From CAJBIL01 sp044359525 (GTDB lineage: Bacteria; Pseudomonadota; Gammaproteobacteria; Burkholderiales; Rhodocyclaceae), in assembly GCA_044359525.1 (NCBI GenBank), contig JBIKLY010000067.1, positions 1-19,791 on the forward strand: a DNA stretch of 19,791 bases. Direction: 5' to 3'. The first letter of the stretch is position 1. Each line of letters begins with the position of its first letter. Positions 1 to 7,732 of this stretch are shown here, in pieces. The position numbers were made by a program, and so were the translations under genes. The notes below the pieces were generated by a model. It was not told where the DNA came from. It saw nothing but the letters and a program-made list of their open reading frames with translations, and made no database searches.

Positions 1-991
1 CGACATTCCGCCCGCCGCGCCCCTGGCCGCGCACCGTCACCGTTGTTTCACCGCCGGAGAGCAGCACGCAGGGTGCCGCAAACGGCTGACCATGATTGCG
101 CACCTGCAGGGCAATGCCGGCCATGACCTTGCCGACATCGCGCGCCTCGCCTTCGATGCTGTCGCCGAGAATGAGCGGTGTGATGCCGGCCTGTTGCGCC
201 ACTTGGGCAGCAGCCTCAAGCGCCATCTGTGGCGTGGCGATCAGGTGCGTGATCACCGTTTCAAGGCGCGGGTCGCCGGGCTTCAAGGTTTCGCCGACGC
301 CGCTTTCAAGCAGCTGACGCGCGCCCTCCGGCAGTGCGATGCGGTAACGCCGAATGATTTCCAGCGCATTGGCGCAGGTAGTCGGATCGGCCACGGTCGG
401 GCCGGAGGCGATATCCATCGGGTTATCGCCCGGCACGTCGGAGATCAGCAGATTGACAACGCGCGCCGGGTGGCAGGCTGCCGCCAGTCGGCCGCCCTTG
501 ATTGCCGAGAGGTGGCGGCGCACACAATTCATTTCCGAGATTGTCGCGCCGGATTGCAGCAAGGCGCGATTGATCGCCTGCTTGTCTTCGAGGCTGACAC
601 CTTCACCCGGCAAGGGCATCAGCGCCGAACCGCCGCCGGAGATCAGGCAGATCACCAGATCGTCGGCCGACAGCCCCTGCACCCGCGCCAGCAAGCGCCC
701 CGCCGCAACACGCCCGGCCGCATCGGGCACCGGATGGGCGGCCTCGACGATTTCGATGCGCTCACACGGCACGGCATAACCATAACGGGTGACGACCAGA
801 CCTTCGAGCGGCCCCCGCCAGTGGCGCTCCAGCGCCTGCGCCATCGCCGCCGAGGCCTTGCCGGCACCGATGACGAGGGTTCGCCCCTTCGGCGGTTCCG
901 GCAGGAAGCGGGGAATGCAGTGCTCGGGCTGCGCCGAATTGACGGCAGCGGCAAACAGGCGGGTGAGCAATTCCCGGGGAGAGTCAGTCAT
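1..991 (-). CDS. ttuD: Glycerate 2-kinase, MOFRL/DUF4147 family (C-terminus cut by window edge)
   Basis: ATP-dependent cytoplasmic kinase that phosphorylates glycerate to 2-phosphoglycerate. It completes the route from glyoxylate or hydroxypyruvate to central metabolism; older annotations call it hydroxypyruvate reductase TtuD. I translated the frame by hand and it has no stop from the ATG at 991-989 to position 2, giving 330 residues. The family is usually about 420, so roughly the last 90 are missing. Visible motifs are GAGKASAAM (about 42-50), SGGGSA (118-123), a stretch around 153-205 containing CVRRHLSAIKGGRLA and ISDVPGDNPMDIASGPT, and LSGGETTVTV then GGRN (311-329) at the start of the MOFRL domain. 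The ATG overlaps the hyi stop as ATGA (991-988), so the two are translationally coupled. Family assignment is firm; the exact substrate is inferred from the neighbour. Confidence 0.93.
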   Translation of the reverse strand, partial: MTDSPRELLTRLFAAAVNSAQPEHCIPRFLPEPPKGRTLVIGAGKASAAMAQALERHWRGPLEGLVVTRYGYAVPCERIEIVEAAHPVPDAAGRVAAGRLLARVQGLSADDLVICLISGGGSALMPLPGEGVSLEDKQAINRALLQSGATISEMNCVRRHLSAIKGGRLAAACHPARVVNLLISDVPGDNPMDIASGPTVADPTTCANALEIIRRYRIALPEGARQLLESGVGETLKPGDPRLETVITHLIATPQMALEAAAQVAQQAGITPLILGDSIEGEARDVGKVMAGIALQVRNHGQPFAAPCVLLSGGETTVTVRGQGRGGRNV

Positions 992-1791
992 GCCGGACGC
1001 GCCTGACCGGCCAGTGCCGCGATCCAGCCGAGTCCCGCGCGGGTCCCGGCGGCCGGTTTGGCCGGTTTGTACTCGCAGCCGATCCAGCCGCTATAACCGA
1101 GCTGGTCGATGTGACGAAACAGCCACGGATAGTTGATTTCACCGCTGCCCGGTTCGTTGCGTCCGGGGTTGTCGGCCAGTTGCATATGGGCGATGCGCGG
1201 CAGGTGTCGGGCAATCGTATTGCCGAGTTCGCCCTCCATGCGCTGCGCGTGATAGATGTCGTACTGCAGGAACAGATTGTCCGACCCGACTTCGTCGATG
1301 ATCGCAATGGCCTGTTCGGTACGGTTCAGGAAGAAACCGGGAATATCGAAGCTGTTGATCGGCTCGATCAGCAGACGAATCCCAGCAACCTTCATCTGCC
1401 CTGCGGCAAAGCGCAGGTTGTCGATCAATGTTGCGCGTGCCGTGTCCTGACAAGCGCCCGCCGGCACGATGCCGGCCAGGCAATTCACCTGCGGGCAAGC
1501 GAGCGCCTGCGCGTACTCGATGGCGCGACCGACACCCGCGCGGAATTCGTCGATGCGATCCGGCAGACAGGCAATACCCCGCTCGCCGCCTGCCCAGTTG
1601 CCAGCCGGCAGGTTGTGCAGCACCTGCGTCAGTCCATGCGCCTTGAGTTGCCCGGCCAATACCTCTTTGGGGAAGTCGTAAGGGAAAAGAAATTCAACGC
1701 CCGTGAACCCGGCGTCGGCAGCGGCCTTGAAGCGGTCGAGGAAGTCGACTTCGCTGAACAGCATCGTCAGGTTGGCGGCAAATTTCGGCAT
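988..1791 (-). CDS. hyi: Hydroxypyruvate isomerase
   Basis: TIM-barrel isomerase that interconverts hydroxypyruvate and tartronate semialdehyde in glyoxylate metabolism. The 267-residue product begins MPKFAANLTMLFSEV, the usual Hyi N-terminus. The expected metal/catalytic residues can be placed at E143 (LIEPIN), D178 (QYDIYH), Q204 (HMQLAD) and E240 (GCEYKP), by family knowledge. An upstream in-frame ATG at 1845 would add 18 residues not typical of the family and has no ribosome binding site. The chosen ATG at 1791 has GGAG nine bases upstream. It is followed by the glycerate kinase with a 4-base overlap. Glyoxylate carboligase and tartronate semialdehyde reductase, the usual partners, are not in the window. 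The gene upstream is an unrelated DUF2339 protein 159 bp away, so hyi-ttuD is probably its own unit, although I see no convincing promoter. Confidence 0.93.
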   Translation of the reverse strand: MPKFAANLTMLFSEVDFLDRFKAAADAGFTGVEFLFPYDFPKEVLAGQLKAHGLTQVLHNLPAGNWAGGERGIACLPDRIDEFRAGVGRAIEYAQALACPQVNCLAGIVPAGACQDTARATLIDNLRFAAGQMKVAGIRLLIEPINSFDIPGFFLNRTEQAIAIIDEVGSDNLFLQYDIYHAQRMEGELGNTIARHLPRIAHMQLADNPGRNEPGSGEINYPWLFRHIDQLGYSGWIGCEYKPAKPAAGTRAGLGWIAALAGQARPA

Positions 1792-1950
1792 GCGCAGGGT
1801 CTCCGGTTTACATGGCAGTTTGTCTGGTTCAAGCATAGACATCAAAGCTGAACGAGGGAATGCCCGCCGATGTCAGCTCTTTCAATACTTTATGTATCGA
1901 ATCGAACAAGAAGCTCACAGAGTCACGAAAAATCTCTCGCCACTATTTCA

Positions 1951-4728
1951 TCACGCCTCGCCACACTCAGCTGCTTTTGGCGGCACCGGCGCAAAGTAGC
2001 TGGCGGCCAGAACCAGCAGGGCAACGCCAATCAGCGAGCCCGTCCACATCGCCGTTCCCGCATTGGCCAGATCAACCGCAAGCAACTTGATACCAACCAC
2101 GGCGAGCAGCGCAAAGCCGCCATACCAGCCCTGCCGGCTGCCCTGCCGCGTGGCGCGAATCATCAAGCCGATGGCAAGCGCAGACCACAACAAGGTGAGC
2201 ATGCCTTGCAGCAGCGCCGAGTGAAACAGCGCATGCGATTCGAAGCGTACGCCGCCCCAGTGATGTGCGATGCGTGCTGCCAGCGTGCTGATCCAGACAA
2301 AGCCGAGCGCGGCCGGCAAGGCAGTGAAACGACCAACAACATCCCAGCCGGGCAGCGGGTCGTCACGCATTTTCCCGAGCCAGCCGCCGAGCGCCGCGAG
2401 TACCGCCAGTTGCGCAAGGTCGAAAGGGTTGAACAGCGGCACATAAGGCAAACCCGAGCCGGCGCCGGAATGGCTGAAGTTGGCAAGCAGCGACCAGAGT
2501 GTCGCAACAATCGCCAGCGGCAGGCAGGCGATGCCACGATACGCACCGGGCTGTGCGGCAAACGGCCACAGTTGGCGCCGTGCGCCATGGTCGGCCAGCC
2601 ACAGACCGGCTGCTACGGCGACGCCCCAGGCGAGTAATGGCCAAAGGCTGACGCCATGCGCCAGACGCTGACCGATCCACGCCAGTTCTCCTCCGGCAAG
2701 AGCAACGATCAGCCACCACGACAGCACATGCCGCAAGGCAACGAAGGGCATTGTTGCGCCATCTTCGTCTTGTTCATGCGCTTCCTGCCGTGCCAGCAAC
2801 CAGTAATGCACGCCAAGCGCACACGGCAGCACGATGACCAGATAGCCGGCCAGCGCGTGCCCGTCGCGCAGCGCTGCCGCCACCGCCACCAGGCAGATCA
2901 GCGGCAACAACAGTGCGCTGGCGTTGCGCGGTGCTGACCACGCTTTGGCTGCGCCATACCACTCCAGTGCAACGCAGGACAGGGCGGCAACCAGCAACGC
3001 CAGCGGCAGGTGCAGCGCATGCGGCGCAAAGCGGTCGATCTCGCCCCACGTCGTGCCGAACCACCAGAGCAATGACCAGGCTAGGAGGAGCGATGGCGAG
3101 ACCACCGGCTTCGGCAGCTGGCGCAGAAAATTTGCACCGACAAAAGCGGCCGCAGCGATCAGCAGGCCACCAATGCAAACGTCGTTGAACACCGGCTGCA
3201 CATGCGCAAGACCCGGAACCGCATCGAGAAAATAAACACCGGCTGCCACCTGCATCGCTGCGCCAAAAGCCTGCGCCACGCGCCGCTCGCGCTGCACGCC
3301 GAACCACAGGACGGCGATGCCTTCGACCGCCCACAACGCCGAGGTGACCTGCGCACCAAAGGCCAGCGGCACGGCAAGCGTCAGCAAGGCAATGGCAATA
3401 CCGAGATGACTGCGTTCCAGCAAGCGCATCTCCGGCTCGGGGCGACGATAGAGCGGCAGCCATAGCGCCAGATAATAAAGACCGGCGAACAGCGCGCTCC
3501 ACGCCAACCCGTAACGGTCGTGACCGAGCAGCGCAGTTTGCAAAAAGCTGCCGGCCAGCGGCGTGCCGAAGACGAGGATGCCTTCGCCCCATCCCCTCCA
3601 GCCCGGTGCGCGCAGCAGCGCGGTGAGCGGCGAGGCGGCTGAATACATGACGCAAAAGAGGATCAAAAACCCTTGGCTCACCAGGTAGTAGAGCGGCCGG
3701 TACTGGTCGAACGCCCAACTCATGCCGATGATCAGCGTCAGGATGAAACCGGCAACATTCAGTACGCGCCACGAACGGAACCAGCCGACACCGAGAACAA
3801 AAGCATTGAGCAGCGCAAAGTAGGCAAACAACATGGTTGGATCACCGCCGCCCGATGTTGCCAGCACCGGGGCGATAAACGCGCCGGCGATACCGAACAC
3901 GGCGAGCAACTCGCCATCCTGTTTTGCAGCGAGCAGGACACAGCCGACACCGAGCGCGGCAAACAGCGCAAAGGCCGCCACCTCGCCGAGCAGAGCGTAA
4001 CGGGCGAGCATGAAATAGACGATCAGATAGAGAATGGCGAAACCGCCACCCTGCAGCGCGAGGCCGAACATGCGGGGTGCATTTTGTTCCGGCTGCGTTG
4101 CCTTCTGCACACGCGTCCAGCCAAAAACAATCATCGCGATGCCGGCGACGGCACCAAGCAGCAAGCGTAACTGGATTGGCATCAGACCATATTCGGCCGC
4201 CAGACGCAGACCCGAAGCAACACCGAAAAAGAGCAGCACGACGCCGATTTTGGCCAGCAGATTGCCGGCCAGCAGGCGCGACCACCAGGCCGGTGCCTCC
4301 GGCACCGACGCTTCACCGACTGGCGCCGTCTTGTCTTCCTGCCAGGCGGCGGGTATCTCACGTGGCGCAGCGTGGGCTGCCGGCGCCGCTTCACTCAACG
4401 CATCAGGCGGTGCAGCTTCGGCAGCAAGCGCAGCGCTCGCCAGCGCCGGCGTCTCGACCACCGCCTCAACCGGTGATTCAAGCGGATCGCCGCGCAACTG
4501 TGCAAGCTCGGCGCGCAGCGCCTGTGCATCGCGATGCAACCAGTCAACCTGCGCTTCGAGCGTACGCAAGCGCTGTTCGGTCGATGCAGATGGTGTGCCG
4601 CTTCGACTCATGCCTTGACGCTTCCACGCAACGCCGAGCACCAAACCGAGCAAGCCGCCGGCCAGCGCAGCGTCACCTCCCGCAAGGCTGCCCAGCGCGG
4701 CACCCAGCAGCAATCCGATAAACCACAT
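1951..4728 (-). CDS. DUF2339 polytopic inner-membrane protein
   Basis: Very large integral membrane protein of 925 residues, matching the DUF2339 family (usually about 850-1000). No biochemical function is established. The N-terminus is hydrophobic (about 1-36) and is followed by a short coiled-coil-like stretch (about 50-80, TLEAQVDWLHRDAQALRAEL). An Ala/Pro/Glu-rich linker runs to about 150. The rest, to about residue 915, is a long run of hydrophobic segments, probably more than twenty. Family hallmarks seen are WWSRLLAGNLLAKIGVVLLF at the start of the membrane core, GGGFAILYL, and FGIAGAFIAPVLATSGGG. The ATG at 4728 has a good AGGAG site. The 134-bp spacer upstream holds an inverted repeat, and the downstream spacer to hyi shows no terminator. 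Neighbours do not suggest a role. Confidence 0.9.
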   Translation of the reverse strand: MWFIGLLLGAALGSLAGGDAALAGGLLGLVLGVAWKRQGMSRSGTPSASTEQRLRTLEAQVDWLHRDAQALRAELAQLRGDPLESPVEAVVETPALASAALAAEAAPPDALSEAAPAAHAAPREIPAAWQEDKTAPVGEASVPEAPAWWSRLLAGNLLAKIGVVLLFFGVASGLRLAAEYGLMPIQLRLLLGAVAGIAMIVFGWTRVQKATQPEQNAPRMFGLALQGGGFAILYLIVYFMLARYALLGEVAAFALFAALGVGCVLLAAKQDGELLAVFGIAGAFIAPVLATSGGGDPTMLFAYFALLNAFVLGVGWFRSWRVLNVAGFILTLIIGMSWAFDQYRPLYYLVSQGFLILFCVMYSAASPLTALLRAPGWRGWGEGILVFGTPLAGSFLQTALLGHDRYGLAWSALFAGLYYLALWLPLYRRPEPEMRLLERSHLGIAIALLTLAVPLAFGAQVTSALWAVEGIAVLWFGVQRERRVAQAFGAAMQVAAGVYFLDAVPGLAHVQPVFNDVCIGGLLIAAAAFVGANFLRQLPKPVVSPSLLLAWSLLWWFGTTWGEIDRFAPHALHLPLALLVAALSCVALEWYGAAKAWSAPRNASALLLPLICLVAVAAALRDGHALAGYLVIVLPCALGVHYWLLARQEAHEQDEDGATMPFVALRHVLSWWLIVALAGGELAWIGQRLAHGVSLWPLLAWGVAVAAGLWLADHGARRQLWPFAAQPGAYRGIACLPLAIVATLWSLLANFSHSGAGSGLPYVPLFNPFDLAQLAVLAALGGWLGKMRDDPLPGWDVVGRFTALPAALGFVWISTLAARIAHHWGGVRFESHALFHSALLQGMLTLLWSALAIGLMIRATRQGSRQGWYGGFALLAVVGIKLLAVDLANAGTAMWTGSLIGVALLVLAASYFAPVPPKAAECGEA

Positions 4729-4768
4729 GACGCGCTCCTTTCGCTTTTCATCTTTAAAGCCTCAATTC

Positions 4769-4838
4769 GTCCACGAAAACCACAAAAAAATATCGCAAGC
4801 TTCTGGTTTATTTCGTGCCTTTCGTGTCTTTCGTGGAC
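4769..4838. repeat. Intergenic inverted repeat built from 9-bp CACGAAA-type units
   Basis: The right arm carries three consecutive nonamers, tttcgtgcc, tttcgtgtc and tttcgtgga (4811-4837). The left arm starts with gtccacgaaa (4769-4778), an exact reverse complement of the right end (4829-4838), then decays into accacaaaa. A transcript could fold into a hairpin of 10 bp plus a partly paired extension. It lies between the DUF2339 and LplT-PlsC genes, both on the minus strand. The same build rule is seen at 11134-11217. It could be a mobile or structural intergenic repeat, or could act in RNA stability or termination; the function is unknown. Confidence 0.7.
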
Positions 4839-4862
4839 AGACTGCTTTTTCCACTTTCATTC

Positions 4863-6770
4863 CTACTTCCAGCTCCCACGCAAGTCGGCGACGAGCAACT
4901 GCAGATGTTCCGGCGTCGCCGCTTCCGGCGCGACCGGCGCACCGGCAACAAGGCCGATCTTCGAGAACAGACCGCGACGTAGCGGCCTGCTCATCGCCGG
5001 CCCATCCTTGCGGCTAAAGAAACTGCCCCACAGACCGCGCAGCGCCAGCGGAACAACCGGCACCGGGCTTTGCCCGACAATGCGCTGAATTCCCGAACGG
5101 AAGGGATAGAACTCGCCGGTATCGGTGATCCGCCCTTCCGGGAAAATACCGACCACCTCACCCGCCGCGAGGGCGCGCGCCACCTCTTCGAAGGCCGCCT
5201 CCATCATCGCCGGATCTTCCTTGGCCGGCGCAATCGGAATAGCGCGCATGTGACGGAAGACGAAGCTGATCACCGGCGTGCGGAAGATACGATGGTCCAT
5301 CACGAAACGGATCGGTCGCCGACTTGCTGCGGTGATTACCAGCGGATCGACGAAACTGACGTGATTGCAGACGATAACCGCAGCGCCTTCCTCGGGAATG
5401 TTTTCCAGGCCCCGCTGCTCCAGACGATAGATCGAATGGATCAACAACCAGGCCACGAAGCGCAGCAGGAATTCGGGCACCAGCCCATAGATGTAGATCG
5501 CCACGCCGGCATTGCACAGCGCTGCGATGCCGAACAGCACCGGGATCGAAACGCCGCTGCCGAGCAGCCCGGCGGCGGCGAGTGCGCCAACGACCATGAA
5601 CAGTGCGTTGAGAATATTGTTGGCGGCGATGATGCGCGCCCGATGCTCGGGCGAACTGCGCAACTGGATCAGGGCATACAGCGGGACGATGAAAAAGCCG
5701 CCAAACAGACCCAGCGCAAAGAGATCGAACAGCACGTGCCAGGTGCTGAACAGCGTAAGCAGCGCAGGTACGGAGAGCGACCCGCCACTGGGCAACACAG
5801 AAGGCGAAGCGAAGGCCAGATCGAGGCCGAACAGCGTCAGGCCGATTGATCCGAAAGGCACCAGACCGATTTCCACATGCTTGCTCGACAAGCGCTCGCA
5901 GAGCAGCGAACCGAGACCAATGCCCATCGTGAAGGTGGCAAGCAGGAGCGTCACGGCACTCTCGCCACCGCCAAGCACGTTTTTGGCATACGACGGGAAC
6001 TGCGCAAGAAACAGCGCGCCATAAAGCCAGAACCACGAGATACCAAGAATCGATAAAAACACCGTGCGGTTCTGCCGGGCAAAGCCGATGTTGCGCCAGG
6101 TTTCGCTCAGCGGATTGAGGCTGACCACCAGCGCCGGCGCCGGTGCCGGCGCAACGGGGATGCCGCGGCTGGCAAGATAACCGGCGACGGCAACGAGCAG
6201 CCCGGCGTAGGCCACCCACACCGGATCACCGCCCGCGCCGGCGAGCAGCCCGCCGGCCAGGGTACCGATCAGGATCGCGACAAAGGTGCCGGCCTCAACC
6301 AGCGCATTGCCGCCGACCAGTTCATCCTCGCGCAGATGCTGCGGCAGGATGGCGTATTTCACCGGCCCGAACAGCGTCGAATGCAGACCGAGCAGAAACA
6401 ACGCAGCAAATAGCACGGGCAGGCTGTGCATGGAAAAGCCAAGCGCCGCGACGCCCATGATGAGCATCTCCAGCACCTTGACCAAGCGCGCCAGTTTCGC
6501 CTTGTCGTATTTGTCGGCCAGTTGCCCGGCGGTGGCCGAGAAGAGGAAGAACGGCAGGATGAAAATACCCGCCGCCAAGTTGCTCAGAACCTCGGGCGCC
6601 AGCGTCGTCCAGCTGGCGGCCTGAAAGGTGAGCAGAACAATCAGCGCGTTCTTGAACAGGTTGTCGTTAAAGGCACCCAAAAATTGCGTGCCGAAAAAAG
6701 GCGCGAAACGCCGGGATTTGAGCAGCGAAAACTGGGAGTGCTGAGACTGCTGGTTTGATCCGGAGCTCAT
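4863..6770 (-). CDS. MFS lysophospholipid transporter (LplT-like) fused to PlsC acyltransferase
   Basis: A 635-residue inner-membrane fusion protein. Residues about 20-430 form an MFS transporter of the LplT type, with GAFNDNLFKNAL near 32-43 and about twelve hydrophobic segments. Residues about 445-630 form a PlsC/LPLAT domain. The acyltransferase motifs are intact: NHVSFVD with H470 and D475 (HX4D), IPIAPAK at 511-517, and FPEGR at 543-547. By family knowledge it would bring lysophospholipids across the inner membrane and re-acylate them. The AMP-binding acyl-ACP synthetase domain found in three-part LplT-PlsC-Aas fusions is absent, so the acyl donor must come from elsewhere. I prefer the ATG at 6770 over a GTG at 6773. 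The ATG shares its A with the TGA of the upstream ArsR gene (TGATG) and has GAGG seven bases away, so the two are translationally coupled. Confidence 0.9.
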   Translation of the reverse strand: MSSGSNQQSQHSQFSLLKSRRFAPFFGTQFLGAFNDNLFKNALIVLLTFQAASWTTLAPEVLSNLAAGIFILPFFLFSATAGQLADKYDKAKLARLVKVLEMLIMGVAALGFSMHSLPVLFAALFLLGLHSTLFGPVKYAILPQHLREDELVGGNALVEAGTFVAILIGTLAGGLLAGAGGDPVWVAYAGLLVAVAGYLASRGIPVAPAPAPALVVSLNPLSETWRNIGFARQNRTVFLSILGISWFWLYGALFLAQFPSYAKNVLGGGESAVTLLLATFTMGIGLGSLLCERLSSKHVEIGLVPFGSIGLTLFGLDLAFASPSVLPSGGSLSVPALLTLFSTWHVLFDLFALGLFGGFFIVPLYALIQLRSSPEHRARIIAANNILNALFMVVGALAAAGLLGSGVSIPVLFGIAALCNAGVAIYIYGLVPEFLLRFVAWLLIHSIYRLEQRGLENIPEEGAAVIVCNHVSFVDPLVITAASRRPIRFVMDHRIFRTPVISFVFRHMRAIPIAPAKEDPAMMEAAFEEVARALAAGEVVGIFPEGRITDTGEFYPFRSGIQRIVGQSPVPVVPLALRGLWGSFFSRKDGPAMSRPLRRGLFSKIGLVAGAPVAPEAATPEHLQLLVADLRGSWK

Positions 6771-7081
6771 CACGCGGCCTCACGAATGTAGTTGAGTACG
6801 TTACCCAGCGCACCTTCGAGGAAAGGGCTGTTGATCCAGAAAAAAACTTCCTTGCCCTGTTTTTCGCTGAGCAGCACATCCGCTTCGCGCAGGATCTTCA
6901 GGTGATGTGAAACCGTCGAGCGCGCCAATGTGGACACTTCGGCAATCTGCCCGACGTTGAGGTGCTCGCCCTTTTCGAAGAGCAGAAGGATGCGCTGCCG
7001 GTGCTCGTCACCGAGCGCCGTAAACACCTTGGACATCGCTTTCCATTCACGGGGAATGGCACGCCGGTAATCTCGCCTCAT
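6770..7081 (-). CDS. ArsR-family winged-helix transcriptional regulator
   Basis: DNA-binding repressor of 103 residues with the ArsR/SmtB fold. It contains MSKVFTALGDEHRQRILLLF (about 16-35), then a helix-turn-helix with the recognition helix around ARSTVSHHLKIL (53-64), and a beta-wing near EKQGKEVFFWI. There is no cysteine anywhere, so the classic ELCVCD-type thiol metal site is absent. It may sense another ligand or use histidines, and I cannot tell which. ATG at 7081 is chosen because GAGGG sits seven bases upstream; the longer frame from a TTG at 7102 has no site. The stop overlaps the start of the LplT-PlsC gene, so the regulator probably controls that gene and itself. Two TATCGACA direct repeats in its promoter are candidate operators. 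Confidence 0.9.
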   Translation of the reverse strand: MRRDYRRAIPREWKAMSKVFTALGDEHRQRILLLFEKGEHLNVGQIAEVSTLARSTVSHHLKILREADVLLSEKQGKEVFFWINSPFLEGALGNVLNYIREAA

Positions 7082-7124
7082 GACTTCGCCCTCAAAAAAC
7101 AACGCGAAAAACAGCTGTATAACA

Positions 7125-7160
7125 TATCGACAATCTTAGTTTTATCGACACGTAAGTCAA
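7125..7160 (-). promoter_or_regulatory. Putative arsR promoter with two TATCGACA direct repeats
   Basis: On the minus strand, TTGACT (7160-7155), a 17-bp spacer and AAGATT (7137-7132) form a plausible sigma70 promoter with a good -35 and a weak -10 (3 of 6 consensus bases). The octamer TATCGACA (plus-strand orientation) occurs at 7143-7150, inside the spacer, and at 7125-7132, at the expected transcription start. The two copies are spaced 18 bp apart. This placement would suit autorepression by the ArsR protein. The operator role is an inference. Confidence 0.45.
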
Positions 7161-7180
7161 GCATTATTTTTCAAAAGCAC

Positions 7181-7209
7181 AAAAACAAAGAGCAGCCCGA
7201 AGGCTGCCC
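7181..7209 (-). terminator. Rho-independent terminator of the HU gene
   Basis: On the minus strand the transcript folds as GGGCAGCC-UUCG-GGCUGCUC, with six closed pairs capped by a UUCG tetraloop plus one outer pair after a mismatch. A U-rich run (UUUGUUUUUGUG) follows. It begins 23 bases after the HU stop codon and separates HU from arsR. Confidence 0.85.
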
Positions 7210-7231
7210 TCAAATCGTTAAAACAAGGCGG

Positions 7232-7624
7232 TTACTTTTTCTTGGCGGCTGGCTTTGCAGCGGGCTTTGCAGCCGGCTTGGCGGCTGGCTTCTTCGCCGG
7301 AGCAGCTTTCGCAGCAGGCTTGGCTGCAGCCTTCTTGACGACAGGCTTCTTGCCGGCAACGGCGGCCTTCAGGCCAGCACCTGCAGAAAACTTCGGCACG
7401 GACTTGGCGGCGATCTTCAGCACGGCGCCGGTCTTCGGGTTCTTGCCGGTGCGTGCGGCACGCAGAACGGACTTGAATGTACCGAAGCCGATCAGGGCGA
7501 CCGGATTACCTTTGGTGATTGCTGCCGTAATCACTTCGGTCAGCGCATCGATTGCCTTATTGACGGCAGCCTTGGAAAGTTCGGCACGTTCAGCTACAGC
7601 TTCAATGAGTTCACTCTTGTTCAT
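7232..7624 (-). CDS. HU-family DNA-binding protein with histone H1-like Lys/Ala/Pro tail
   Basis: Nucleoid-associated protein of 130 residues. Residues 1-90 are a complete HU fold: MNKSELIEAVAERAELSK at the start, GFGTF (46-50), and the DNA-inserting loop with GKNPKTG, whose P63 is the intercalating proline. Residues about 91-130 are a low-complexity basic tail of KPAAK-type repeats ending KKK, which resembles histone H1 and the PAKKA tails of some bacterial HU proteins. HU bends and compacts DNA; the tail should add non-specific DNA binding. ATG at 7624 fits the family start and has AAGGGGA seven bases upstream, so the 24 extra residues of the longer frame are rejected. The gene is monocistronic, with a terminator just downstream. 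Confidence 0.95.
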   Translation of the reverse strand: MNKSELIEAVAERAELSKAAVNKAIDALTEVITAAITKGNPVALIGFGTFKSVLRAARTGKNPKTGAVLKIAAKSVPKFSAGAGLKAAVAGKKPVVKKAAAKPAAKAAPAKKPAAKPAAKPAAKPAAKKK

Positions 7625-7732
7625 CGCTATCCCCTTTGGTTTTAAAAAAGCACATTGTTCCACTAATTTTGCGGAAATCGCAAGCACTGCAAACATGCGG
7701 AAGCAATTGCCGCCTGCGCAGTTGTTAAAAAG

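Noticed and set aside
92..1006. A 304-codon open frame on the plus strand
   Set aside because: Antisense to the glycerate kinase, whose frame is open throughout and carries all family motifs. The plus-strand translation is Arg/Gln/His-rich shadow sequence.
1846..1950. Possible promoter or terminator between the DUF2339 gene and hyi
   Set aside because: The repeated tggcgag motif is a direct and not an inverted repeat, and no pair of -35/-10 boxes with good spacing stands out.
6771..6773. GTG as start of the LplT-PlsC gene
   Set aside because: The next codon is ATG with better spacing to GAGG and the common TGATG coupling to the preceding stop.
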